A stretch of 21,711 nt of DNA from Phycisphaeraceae bacterium (GTDB lineage: Bacteria; Planctomycetota; Phycisphaerae; Phycisphaerales; Phycisphaeraceae), in assembly GCA_020850375.1 (NCBI GenBank), contig JADZET010000302.1:1-21711 (forward strand), in the 5' to 3' direction. The position numbers and the translations under genes are program-made. Shown piece after piece: positions 1-7,402 of the stretch (position 1 is its first letter; every line of letters begins with the position of its first letter). Under the pieces are notes generated by a model, which was not told where the DNA came from, did no database searches, and worked only from the letters and a program-made list of their open reading frames with translations.

Positions 1-1
1 C

Positions 2-439
2 CCGGCGGGCGGGGGCACGGGGACGGATGAGCTGAGCGAGGCGCAGCTGAACACGGCGCTGCGGCAGATCTGGGAGCAGTCGTCGAGCCGGGTTGACACG
101 ATCGTGGTCGGCGGGATCCAGAAGCGGAGGATCAACGCGTTCGCGACGTCGAACCGGCGGTTCGAGGCGGAGGACGAGCAGTACCGGAACCTGGTGAGCG
201 TGTACGAGTCGGACTTCGGCGTGTGCCGGGTGGTGCTGAGCCGGTGGGTGCCGAGCGACACGGTGTTGCTCTTGGACAGCTCGCGCGTGGAGGTTCTGCC
301 GCTGGTCGGGCGCAGCTTCGGGTTCAAGAAGCTGTCGACGTCGGGCGACAGTGAGGTGGGTCAGGTGATTGGTGAGTACACACTGGAGCTGCGGAATGAG
401 AACGGGCACGGGCTGATTCCGGGGCTTGGCGTGAGCTGA
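2..439 (+). CDS. Phage major capsid protein, DUF5309 (SU10-like) family, 5'-truncated
   Basis: Forms the icosahedral phage head. Only the C-terminal 145 residues are in the window; the frame is open to the left edge, so the start lies upstream and the internal GTG at 104 is not taken as the start. Seen: a helix ending in QIWEQSSSRVDT, the strand-loop IVVGGIQKRRINAF, the segment VSVYESDFGVCRVVLSRWVP, then LLLDSSRVEVLPL and a final GEYTLELRNENGHGLI. This order (NxxLRQIW, 'VGG/KR', 'YxSDFG', 'EYTL..xNExxxG') is the recognisable C-terminal half of DUF5309 capsid proteins, HK97-fold relatives found in SU10-like podoviruses. It is followed after 101 bases by a probable connector gene, the expected head-to-tail order. 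Recognition is from memory of the family pattern, without an alignment. Confidence 0.82.
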   Translation, partial: PAGGGTGTDELSEAQLNTALRQIWEQSSSRVDTIVVGGIQKRRINAFATSNRRFEAEDEQYRNLVSVYESDFGVCRVVLSRWVPSDTVLLLDSSRVEVLPLVGRSFGFKKLSTSGDSEVGQVIGEYTLELRNENGHGLIPGLGVS

Positions 440-540
440 GGGTGAATCGCTCCGGGGCAACTTCCGGGGGCCGGGGGAGTGGGGTCCGGCGGTTTGGCGA
501 TCGTCGGGCCCTTTTAGGGGATTGAGGGGAGGGGTGAGGG

Positions 541-1179
541 ATGGGATTCTGCGTGGATCGGGATGTGCTGGCGGTGGAGCCGATGGCGTTCGTGGACCTG
601 GCGTGGGCGAGTCAGGAGCGGGCGCGGGTGAGCGATGGGGAAGTGACGGGGAATGAGCTGAGCAGCGCGACGGTGGACTTCGCGGCGGCGGGTGTTACGG
701 CGGGGATGGTGGCGTTGATCGGGGGCGTGGGACATGAAGTCGTACGACGGATCGACGAGCACCGGCTGGAGATTTCGCGGGTGCGTGTGTTGGAGGAAGA
801 CGAGGGGGTTTCGCCCGCGGCGGGGACGGGGCTAGAGGTGGTGATTCGGACGCTCGGGCCGCAGATCGAGCGGGTGCACCAGAGGCTGCTGACGGCAGTA
901 GGGGCGACGGGTGAGGACGGGGACCTGAGCGGCCGTGCGGTGACGGTGGTGTCGTTGGGGGTGATGCGGGAGCTAGAGGTCTTGGGTGTGCTGAGCGAGG
1001 CCTACGCGTCGGCGGCGGGTGTGAGCGGGGAGAACAAGGAGATCCGGGCGAAGGCGGAACGGTATCGGGCGGCGTTCGAGAGGCGGTGCCGGGAGGCATG
1101 GGTGCTGGTGGATGGAGACGGCGACGGGCTGGCGGATCGGCGGGTGAGCCTGGGCGTGGTGGGGATGACGCGGGTGTGA
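541..1179 (+). CDS. Putative phage head-tail connector/neck protein (212 aa)
   Basis: First gene after the capsid gene, the usual place for a head-completion or connector protein. Seen: a beta-rich N-terminal half (residues about 30-80, with ATVDFAAAGVTAGMVALIGG and EHRLEISRVRV). A helical C-terminal half follows (about 135-190), containing LGVLSEAYASAAG and AKAERYRAAFERRCREAW. The end is a strand with an aspartate-rich turn, VDGDGDGLADRR, which looks like a calcium-binding-type DxDxDG loop. The ATG at 541 sits right after the purine-rich Shine-Dalgarno-like tract GGGGAGGGG (526-534). The function is inferred from gene order and from the beta plus helical layout of connector proteins; the sequence alone does not prove it. 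Confidence 0.6.
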   Translation: MGFCVDRDVLAVEPMAFVDLAWASQERARVSDGEVTGNELSSATVDFAAAGVTAGMVALIGGVGHEVVRRIDEHRLEISRVRVLEEDEGVSPAAGTGLEVVIRTLGPQIERVHQRLLTAVGATGEDGDLSGRAVTVVSLGVMRELEVLGVLSEAYASAAGVSGENKEIRAKAERYRAAFERRCREAWVLVDGDGDGLADRRVSLGVVGMTRV

Positions 1180-1190
1180 GGGGGGATCCG

Positions 1191-1565
1191 ATGGCGATGG
1201 GGATGTTGGGGGATGAGGCGCTGTTTGAGAGCGGGGGATTCCGGGTTCGGGCGGGGGAGATGAAGCTGCGGCATGCGGTGGCCGAGATGCCGGGTGGCGA
1301 TGGGGGACGGGTTGAGGCGCTAGGGCGCGAGGTGCGGGAGATTGAGCAGGAGGGGGAGCTGCGTGCGGACACACTGGTGGAGTTGCGGGGTTTGATCTCG
1401 GCGATCGAAGAGCGGGTGGATGGGGTGGAGAGGGAGTTGGTCGACGAGCTTGGGGAGCGATGGCCTGGGGTGGTGCTGGTGGGGTTTGAGGCACGGGAGC
1501 CGGTGCGGTTGGGTCCGCGGTGGAAGGTGGATTACCGGGCGAAGTACGTGCAGGTGAGGCCATGA
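1191..1565 (+). CDS. Small phage structural protein, tail/neck type (124 aa)
   Basis: The start ATG at 1191 is chosen over longer in-frame options because it has a GAGGGGGGATC leader and begins 11 bases after the previous stop; the upstream extension only covers the preceding gene in another frame. Seen: KLRHAVAEMPGGDGGRVEALGREVREIEQEGEL (given here as the run of residues about 27-58 in two parts: the 'MPGGDGGRVEALGRE' turn and the 'IEQEGEL' strand), a middle helix ISAIEERVDGVERELVDEL, and a final GPRWKVDYRAKYVQV. The 'PGxDGxxVxxLGRxxRxI' strand-turn followed by a 'W-x-VDYxxxYxQ' ending resembles small beta-sandwich tail or baseplate proteins. Its stop overlaps the next start as ATGA, which implies translational coupling. 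The exact role is not recognised. Confidence 0.65.
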   Translation: MAMGMLGDEALFESGGFRVRAGEMKLRHAVAEMPGGDGGRVEALGREVREIEQEGELRADTLVELRGLISAIEERVDGVERELVDELGERWPGVVLVGFEAREPVRLGPRWKVDYRAKYVQVRP

Positions 1566-2287
1566 ATGAATCGGCGGTGACGCAGGAGGTGTTTGAGTTG
1601 GTGCTGGCCCGGCCGGCGGTGGGGGTTGGTGGCGAGATCGAGGGGCTGGTGCATCTGTGGTGGCGGGCGCCGGGGCAGGGTCAGCGGCTGGTGCAGGTGT
1701 ACGTGGATGAGCGACTGGTGGATGTGAGCGTCGATGTGACGCAGCGTGAGATGTGGCTGGCGGTGGATCGGGGACGGGGGCATCGGATCGAGTTGCTGGC
1801 GGTCGAGGCGGAGCGGACGGACCTGCTGTGGCGGGAGCATCGGTGGGCGCTGGGGAGCTGGGAGGGGGGATTCACGGGGGGGATCGGTGTGTCGCTGCTG
1901 CGGGATGAGCGGCTTCCGGTCGATGCGCGGGTGGTGGTGAGGGTCGATGGCGTGGAGCGGGTGAGCCGGGCGATGTGGTCGAGCACGGACGATCGCGGTG
2001 GGCATGGGGTGGTGTTCGGATTGGGCGAGTTCGGGCATGACGCGGTGAGTGGTCCGGGGCTCGGGGAGGGGGAGTTGGGCGCGGGGGCGCTGGGGATCGA
2101 CGGCGTGGCGTGGCGGTGGTGGGATGGTGATGCGGTCGCTGGGACGCACGAGGTCGAGGTGTGGGTGGAGGACGGGCGAGGGCGGCGGGTGAGTGAGCGG
2201 GTGGGACCCTGGACGGTGGAGGTTCAGGGGATGTTGGCGGGAGCCAGGAGCGTTGAGGTGGTGGGGGATGTGCTGCGGTGGTTGTGA
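1562..2287 (+). CDS. Phage structural protein with Ig/FN3-like beta repeats (241 aa)
   Basis: The start ATG at 1562 overlaps the previous stop by four bases (ATGA). The protein has almost no helix-forming stretches. It is made of alternating hydrophobic and charged strands such as EIEGLVHLWWRAP, LVQVYVDERLVDVSV, EMWLAVDRGRGHRIELLAV, DARVVVRVDGVERV and HEVEVWVEDGRGRRV. This gives at least two beta-sandwich units of immunoglobulin/FN3 type (residues about 15-80 and 115-235), common decorations on tail and baseplate proteins. It has no signal peptide, TM segment or enzyme motif. An adhesion or assembly role in the tail is inferred from position and fold type. It is followed by a 42-base gap containing a hairpin (2292-2310). 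Confidence 0.6.
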   Translation: MNESAVTQEVFELVLARPAVGVGGEIEGLVHLWWRAPGQGQRLVQVYVDERLVDVSVDVTQREMWLAVDRGRGHRIELLAVEAERTDLLWREHRWALGSWEGGFTGGIGVSLLRDERLPVDARVVVRVDGVERVSRAMWSSTDDRGGHGVVFGLGEFGHDAVSGPGLGEGELGAGALGIDGVAWRWWDGDAVAGTHEVEVWVEDGRGRRVSERVGPWTVEVQGMLAGARSVEVVGDVLRWL

Positions 2288-2291
2288 AGGA

Positions 2292-2310
2292 CGTGGATCT
2301 TTGGTCCACG
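2292..2310 (+). other. Intergenic RNA hairpin
   Basis: CGTGGATC (2292-2299) pairs with GGTCCACG (2303-2310) around a TTT loop, giving eight base pairs including one T-G wobble. It lies in the 42-base gap before the gene at 2330, just upstream of that gene's Shine-Dalgarno-like tract (2319-2327). No T-tract follows, so it is not a standard intrinsic terminator; it could be a processing site or an mRNA stabiliser. Confidence 0.45.
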
Positions 2311-2329
2311 GCTGCGATGGGAGGGGGCG

Positions 2330-3502
2330 ATGGGCGAGGTCTATCCGGATGATTCGGTGCTGGTGGGGCTGACGGAGGATTCGGCGACGGGGGTGCAGTA
2401 CATCCCGACGGGGCTGAACCCGTATTACGTGGAGTTTCGGCGGCTGGTGCAGCGGATGCTGCTGGCGTGCGGACGGGCGAATGATTTTCGGCCTTACCAG
2501 GATGGGAATCTTAGCTTCGGGGTGCGTGCGGGGCGGTGCCTGATCCATGGCACGGCGGTGACGTTTGCGGGGGCGACGGGCGTGGAGGTGGCGGGGGAGA
2601 GCCAGACGTGGGCGTGGCTGGACGCGGAGGGGCAGTTGGCCACGGGGGTGACGGGGCTGCCGACGGATCGGACGGGGATGCTGCCGATCGCGCGGATCGT
2701 CAGCGGGACTTCCTCGATCAGCGAGATCGAGGACCTGCGCGGGGAGGCGTTCCTGCACGTGCCTTGGGTGGGGTCGATCGGGATTCCGGCGTCGGCAGAG
2801 CGGATCCATGAGCTGTTCGAGGGATTGGGCGAGACGGCGACGGCGGCGGCGCTGAATCGGCTGACGGGGGGGCCCGCGAGCACGGCGGATCAGGATCACC
2901 GGCATCTGTGGATGACGCAGGACCTCGATGGGGAGGCGCTGTTCAAGTTCAAGAATGATGACGGCGGGGCGAGCGCGAACGTGGGGGTGGTGTTGTCGAC
3001 GCCGCACAAGCACCCGAGCGACCTGGTGCTGCTGCGCGACCCGTTGCACGGGCTGCTGAGCCAGCGGGTGGGGCCGTCGACGTATCAGACGGTGGCTTCG
3101 GTGCACGGGACGTGTCTGCACGAGGGGGAGCTGACGGGGAGCGTGACGGGCAAGGGGTGCGGGGTGGTGCCGGTGGATGGGTCGGTCAGGGCGGTGATCC
3201 TGTCGGTGGGACGGAACATGGTGTCGACCACGGGCGGGGATGGGATCACGGCGGCGATGAAGGTCAACGGTACGGTGGTGACGAGCACAAATCCAAGGAT
3301 CACGTCCTCTTCGGGAAGCGGGTTCCGGTCGACGGCGCGGTGGGACGGGGAGGTCGGGGTAATCAAGAACGATGGGACGGAGGAGGTTCGCAAGGGTGAC
3401 GTGCTGACGGTGGACCTGACGCGGACGGCGGCGGGAACGGTGTCGGTGGAGGCGGCGGACGTTGGGGTGCTGGTGGTGGTTCGGGTGAATAAGCCGGAGT
3501 AG
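2330..3502 (+). CDS. Phage tail-fibre/baseplate-like protein, paralogue A (390 aa)
   Basis: The ATG at 2330 is preceded by GGGAGGGGG (2319-2327). The N-terminal domain (residues 1 to about 170) has the segment VQYIPTGLNPYYVEFRRLVQ, then a beta-rich part (LSFGVRAGRCLIHGTAV) and ISEIEDLRGEAFLHV. This matches the layout of the next gene, so the two share an N-terminal attachment domain. The central part has HLWMTQDLDGEALFKFKNDDGG and a histidine-rich turn TPHKHPSDLVLLRDP. The C-terminal part is a separate beta domain, with VRAVILSVGRNMVSTTGGDG and VSVEAADVGVLVVVRV. No enzyme motif is seen. The likely role is a virion tail or fibre component, inferred from operon position and repeated beta modules. 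Confidence 0.65.
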   Translation: MGEVYPDDSVLVGLTEDSATGVQYIPTGLNPYYVEFRRLVQRMLLACGRANDFRPYQDGNLSFGVRAGRCLIHGTAVTFAGATGVEVAGESQTWAWLDAEGQLATGVTGLPTDRTGMLPIARIVSGTSSISEIEDLRGEAFLHVPWVGSIGIPASAERIHELFEGLGETATAAALNRLTGGPASTADQDHRHLWMTQDLDGEALFKFKNDDGGASANVGVVLSTPHKHPSDLVLLRDPLHGLLSQRVGPSTYQTVASVHGTCLHEGELTGSVTGKGCGVVPVDGSVRAVILSVGRNMVSTTGGDGITAAMKVNGTVVTSTNPRITSSSGSGFRSTARWDGEVGVIKNDGTEEVRKGDVLTVDLTRTAAGTVSVEAADVGVLVVVRVNKPE

Positions 3503-3566
3503 AGATCGGGCTGGGGAAGAGGGCTGTCTGACGGTGGTGGCTGTGGATGGTGGGGGGGAAAGGTCG

Positions 3567-4427
3567 ATGGGACTGAAGGTGCTCGGGGCGGAAGAGATCG
3601 AGGGACTGGTGGGGGCGACGCACGCGGTGGTGGGGATGGAGTACCCGCCGAGCGGTCTGAGGCCCTACTACCACTGGCTGGTGCAGACGCTGCACCTGCT
3701 GGCGGAGTCGTCGGCGGGGGGGCTGCGCGTGGGGCGGGATTCGGCGGGACCGACGTGGGTGCATGTGGGTCCGGGGCGGCTGCGCCTCGACGGTGAGGCG
3801 ATGGCCTATGGCGGGGGGGTGCTGGACCTGGGGGCGATGAACAATTCGGCCGCGATGGTTTGGGCGGCTGCGGGCGAGGGCGGGGCGGAGGTGGGGTGTG
3901 GCATGAGCTGGCCTGCGCAGCGACATCTGAAGCTGGCGGAGGTGACGCTGACGGATGGTGAAGTGGTTGAGGTTGTCGATCGGCGATGGGAGTCGATGCT
4001 CTCGGAGGGTTTCGAGGCCGAGAGCGTTGGTCTGGCGGTGCTGGCGGATGAGGTGGCGCGGTTGTGGCCGCGGTGTCGGGTGGAGCTGGTAACGCAGGGA
4101 ACGATCTCGGCACCGAGCACCATCCGCGTGGTGGTGGAGGACGCGCGAGGGACATTGATGACTGATCGTCACGTCGTGCGGGTACGGGTGACGCAGACGA
4201 GTCAGTATGTGGCGGGAACGACAGCGACGCTCACGGCGGGGACGGGCAGCGAGGTGGTCGAGACGATCTCGGCGGGGAAGGACGTGGTGATCGAGTCGGA
4301 CGTGAATGGGGTGGCGCTGGTGCAGGTGGCCAATGCGACGCCTGGGGCGATGCGCCTGCGGGTCGGGGCGACGATGGTGGGGGGGATTGGGGCGGATTAC
4401 ACGGGGTGGCTGGATGTGGTGCATTAG
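3567..4427 (+). CDS. Phage tail-fibre/baseplate-like protein, paralogue B (286 aa)
   Basis: The ATG at 3567 is preferred to the GTG at 3534 because of the GGGGGGGAAAGG tract just upstream. The N-terminal domain shares with paralogue A the pattern 'Y-x-P-[TS]-GL-[NR]-PYY' (MEYPPSGLRPYYHW), the helix LVQTLHLLAESS, a strand GLRVGRDSAGPTWVHVGPGRL and a closing EVVEVVDRRWESMLSEGFE. The C-terminal half differs: RVELVTQGTISAPSTIRVVVEDARG, VAGTTATLTAGTGSEV and GVALVQVANATPGAMRLRVG form an immunoglobulin- or invasin-like beta sandwich. This suggests a common virion-attachment module with swapped distal domains. The receptor or partner is unknown. Confidence 0.65.
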   Translation: MGLKVLGAEEIEGLVGATHAVVGMEYPPSGLRPYYHWLVQTLHLLAESSAGGLRVGRDSAGPTWVHVGPGRLRLDGEAMAYGGGVLDLGAMNNSAAMVWAAAGEGGAEVGCGMSWPAQRHLKLAEVTLTDGEVVEVVDRRWESMLSEGFEAESVGLAVLADEVARLWPRCRVELVTQGTISAPSTIRVVVEDARGTLMTDRHVVRVRVTQTSQYVAGTTATLTAGTGSEVVETISAGKDVVIESDVNGVALVQVANATPGAMRLRVGATMVGGIGADYTGWLDVVH

Positions 4428-4486
4428 TCAGATGCACGGGTGAGGCTCGGGGTCTGAAGGGTCGGTCTGGACGAGAGGGGTTTGGA

Positions 4487-5227
4487 GTGGGGTCGAAGCG
4501 GTATGACATGAGCGTGGCGGGATGGGGTGAGTTCAGGCATGGGCCGCGTCTGCGGTGGAGCTATGTGGCGGAAGTGCTGCGGGATGGGCCGGCGATGTAC
4601 CTGAGGCTAGGCGAGGCGGCGGGAGGTGTGGCGCTGGATGCTTCGGGTCAGGGGAGGCATGGGAGTTATCAGGGCGGCGTGCTGCTGAGGCAACAGGGGG
4701 CGTTGGCGGGGGATGGGGATTGGGCGGTGCGGCTGAGCGACGGGGCGTACGTGACGCTGGCGGGTGAGGGGCTGCCGCTGGGCGCTGCGGCCAGGACGAT
4801 CGAGGCGTGGGTGGAAGTCGATGAGATGGACGGGGGAGGATGCCTGCTGGCGTATGGGCAGGACGGCGCGGGCGAGGGCTGCACGGTGTTGGTGGCGGAG
4901 GAGGGGGTGAGCGTGGATTGCGGTGGGCATGTGTGGGGTGCGACAGGGGTGGACGTCACGGGGTGGCACCACGTGGCCGCGGTCTGGGACGGTTTGTGCG
5001 CGACGTCGGAGGGATGGCGGATCTATTGGGATGGGCAGGCGCTGGCGTGCGCGACGCTGTCGGGCACGGCGGTGATGATGCAGACGGCGTCGGGGGCGGG
5101 GTTTCTGGGACGGGGCCTGGATGGTGGGACAGGGTGGCGGGGATGGGTCGATGAGGTGGCGGTGTACGAGGGGGCGCTGAGCGCGGCGCGGGTGGCGGCG
5201 CATGAGCGGATGGGACGCGAGGGCTGA
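4487..5227 (+). CDS. Phage tail-region LamG/concanavalin-A-like lectin-fold protein (246 aa)
   Basis: GTG at 4487 is chosen because GAGAGGGG (4473-4480) sits six bases upstream; the ATG at 4508 is possible but has no good ribosome site. Residues about 25-240 form one LamG-like jelly roll: the entry motif YVAEVLRDGPAMYLRLGE, then ALDASGQGRHGSY, AVRLSDGAYVTL, RTIEAWVEV, GWHHVAAVWDG, WRIYWDGQALA and the closing WRGWVDEVAVYEGALSA. These are hallmark LamGL features (YLRLGE, DxSGxGxHG, WHHVAxxxDG, xxDExxxYxxALS). Such domains bind sugars, so host surface glycan binding is a reasonable inference. It sits between the fibre-like genes and the beta-helix gene. Confidence 0.75.
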   Translation: MGSKRYDMSVAGWGEFRHGPRLRWSYVAEVLRDGPAMYLRLGEAAGGVALDASGQGRHGSYQGGVLLRQQGALAGDGDWAVRLSDGAYVTLAGEGLPLGAAARTIEAWVEVDEMDGGGCLLAYGQDGAGEGCTVLVAEEGVSVDCGGHVWGATGVDVTGWHHVAAVWDGLCATSEGWRIYWDGQALACATLSGTAVMMQTASGAGFLGRGLDGGTGWRGWVDEVAVYEGALSAARVAAHERMGREG

Positions 5228-5255
5228 GCGAGGTCCTGACAGGGGGAGCTAGGCA

Positions 5256-7316
5256 ATGGCGGGCAGTTACACGGATCTGGTGGGGGCGATGCCGTTGGCG
5301 ACGACGTTCGCGTTTAGGCGGTGGTACTTCGAGCTGTTGGGCAAGCGGCTTGAGACGGCGCTGCGGGCGCGGGCGACGACGTACTACTTTGACGCGGTGA
5401 GCGGGAACGACTCGTCCGGCGTGGGGACGCAGGCGAGTCCGTGGAAGTCGATCACCAAGGCGCAGGCGGCGCTGGACGCGTGGACACCGAGCGAGGCGGG
5501 GCTGGCGCTGCTGTTCAAGCGGGGGACCGAGTTTGTCAGCGACACGGGGCTGGCGGTGAGCAAGGCGTACGTGACGGTGGGGGCGTACGGGACGGGGGCG
5601 CGGCCGCTGTGGAGCCGGTTCACGCTCAAGCTGCCGTCGAGCGGCGGAGGGTGGGTGCTGGTCGAGGGAACGCACTACAAGCGGGGCTCGGTCACGAGCA
5701 CGGTGGCGTGGGTGCGCCGGCAGGATGATCGGCTTAGTCCGCCGTGGCGGATGACGTCGTCGGCGGAGGTGACGGGGCAGGTCAATTCGTGGTGGTACGA
5801 CCCGGTGGGACAGGAGCTGCACGTGAACTTCGGGGTGGACGCCAACACGCTGGACCTCGAGGCGGTGTACGGCAATGACGCGGTGGGCGTGCTGCTGAGC
5901 GGGGAGGGTGATCTGGCGCGGGACATCCGGTTTGACGGGTGGGGGATCAATCCGTCGAGCACGGCGAACCAGGCGCACGGGGTGAGGGTCTCGATGGGGG
6001 GCGTGAGCGAGGCGGCGGCGATCGGGTGTGAGAGCTACTACAACTCGTCGCACGCGATCGCGTCGTACGGGGCGACGACGGGGGGTGTGTCGACGTTTGT
6101 CGGGTGCGTGGCGGGGTACTGCATCCCCAACGGCAGCGGGGAGACGATCTTCAACAGCTACGTGGCCAACGGGGATCAGGAGACGTTGTTCCACGGGTGC
6201 CGGGCGGCGTACGGGACGCTGCCGGCGGGGACGGCGCCGACGCGGCGGGGGACGGCGATCTACGCGCACACCGGCGGCGCGGCGGCCAAGCTGCTGATCG
6301 CGTGGGGGACGAAGGTGGATGACGGGGCGTGTGGGTGCGGGCATCCGGGATCGTGGTCAAACGTCCCGACCGCGGAGCGTCTGGAGGACGTTCGGGGGCT
6401 GATGGTTGACGAGGAGGCGCGGATCGGTGGTTCGGGGGCTGGGCCGGCGCTGAGGCAGGGGGTGGCGCGGATCAATCCGCGATGGTGGATCACGGTCGGG
6501 CAGCGGGTGGAGAGCGCGATGGATCCGCTCGAGACCAGCGGGTGGATGATCAACGGGCAGGTCGTGGTGGACCTCAAGGAGGTGACGGCGTCGGGGCGGT
6601 ACACGCTGTACAACGGACCGACGCCGACGAACCGGGGGAAGATCTATCACAGCCACGTCCACGTCGTGGGCAACGGGGTGACGAATTTCTGCCTGGACTA
6701 CGACGTTTTCACGGGGACGACCAACGCGTCGGCGCAGGCGGAGATGGCCAGCAGCATTCTCAGCGGCGAGTCGATGGGGACGGGCGAGCTGCGGGTGGGG
6801 CTGAACAATGACGGGTCGAAGATGCGATCCAACGCTTACTACGGGGTGGTGGAGCGGACGGATTACGCGGGGTTCAGCAACGACGCGGGGAGGGTGGTGC
6901 TCAACGATCTGCCGGTGGTGGGGCTTGAGCCTTGGGAGGGGCATCCGCTGTACGAAGTGGGGAGTCTTGGGCCGCGGGTGGAGTATGACGCATACTGGCG
7001 GCCGCGTGACCTGGAGCGACCGACGATCGGGCCGGTGGAGGGGGCGGTGACGCAGGGGGATGTCGGGGCGCTGCGGACACACCTGGATGACGTGCTGGGG
7101 CAGATTCCCGGGCAGATTGTCGAGGGGATGATGGCCAGGGAGGTGGACGGGGTGAGCTATGAGTCGACGCTCGAGACGCTGCTGGCGGTGATGGCGGGCG
7201 TGGCGGCGCGGAGCGGGGGGACGGTGACGTTCTACAGGCGAGATGGGCAGACGGCGAAGGTGCTCGTCGGGATGGGCGATGGGGATGGGGAGCGGGTGGA
7301 GAGCGTGATCTACTAG
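5256..7316 (+). CDS. Tailspike-like right-handed parallel beta-helix protein (686 aa)
   Basis: The ATG at 5256 has GGGGGAG eight to nine bases upstream. After an N-terminal segment of about 45 residues (virion attachment, inferred), residues from about 47 show YYFDAVSGNDSSGVGTQASPWKSI, broken here as 'YYFDAVSGNDSSG' and 'ASPWKSITKAQAAL'. That is the standard opening of pectate-lyase-like beta-helix proteins, which read out a table of repeated coils. Later coils include RDIRFDGWGIN, HGVRVSMGGVSEAAAIGCESYYN, STFVGCVAGYC, ETLFHGCRAAYG and KIYHSHVHVVGNGV. The C-terminal about 60 residues form a separate small domain ending GTVTFYRRDGQTAKVLVG. A polysaccharide-binding or -cleaving tailspike role is inferred; no catalytic residues could be assigned. 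Confidence 0.7.
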   Translation: MAGSYTDLVGAMPLATTFAFRRWYFELLGKRLETALRARATTYYFDAVSGNDSSGVGTQASPWKSITKAQAALDAWTPSEAGLALLFKRGTEFVSDTGLAVSKAYVTVGAYGTGARPLWSRFTLKLPSSGGGWVLVEGTHYKRGSVTSTVAWVRRQDDRLSPPWRMTSSAEVTGQVNSWWYDPVGQELHVNFGVDANTLDLEAVYGNDAVGVLLSGEGDLARDIRFDGWGINPSSTANQAHGVRVSMGGVSEAAAIGCESYYNSSHAIASYGATTGGVSTFVGCVAGYCIPNGSGETIFNSYVANGDQETLFHGCRAAYGTLPAGTAPTRRGTAIYAHTGGAAAKLLIAWGTKVDDGACGCGHPGSWSNVPTAERLEDVRGLMVDEEARIGGSGAGPALRQGVARINPRWWITVGQRVESAMDPLETSGWMINGQVVVDLKEVTASGRYTLYNGPTPTNRGKIYHSHVHVVGNGVTNFCLDYDVFTGTTNASAQAEMASSILSGESMGTGELRVGLNNDGSKMRSNAYYGVVERTDYAGFSNDAGRVVLNDLPVVGLEPWEGHPLYEVGSLGPRVEYDAYWRPRDLERPTIGPVEGAVTQGDVGALRTHLDDVLGQIPGQIVEGMMAREVDGVSYESTLETLLAVMAGVAARSGGTVTFYRRDGQTAKVLVGMGDGDGERVESVIY

Positions 7317-7402
7317 CTGGGGACGGTGATTCCGGCGTGCGGACGTGGGGGGCCTGGGTGTCGCGGGGCGCTGCGCGGGGCATGTGTCCCGGCTTGGGGG
7401 AG

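Noticed and set aside
440..540. Terminator or promoter between the capsid gene and the next gene
   Set aside because: G-rich spacer with no convincing stem plus T-tract and no promoter boxes; only the ribosome site at its end is supported.
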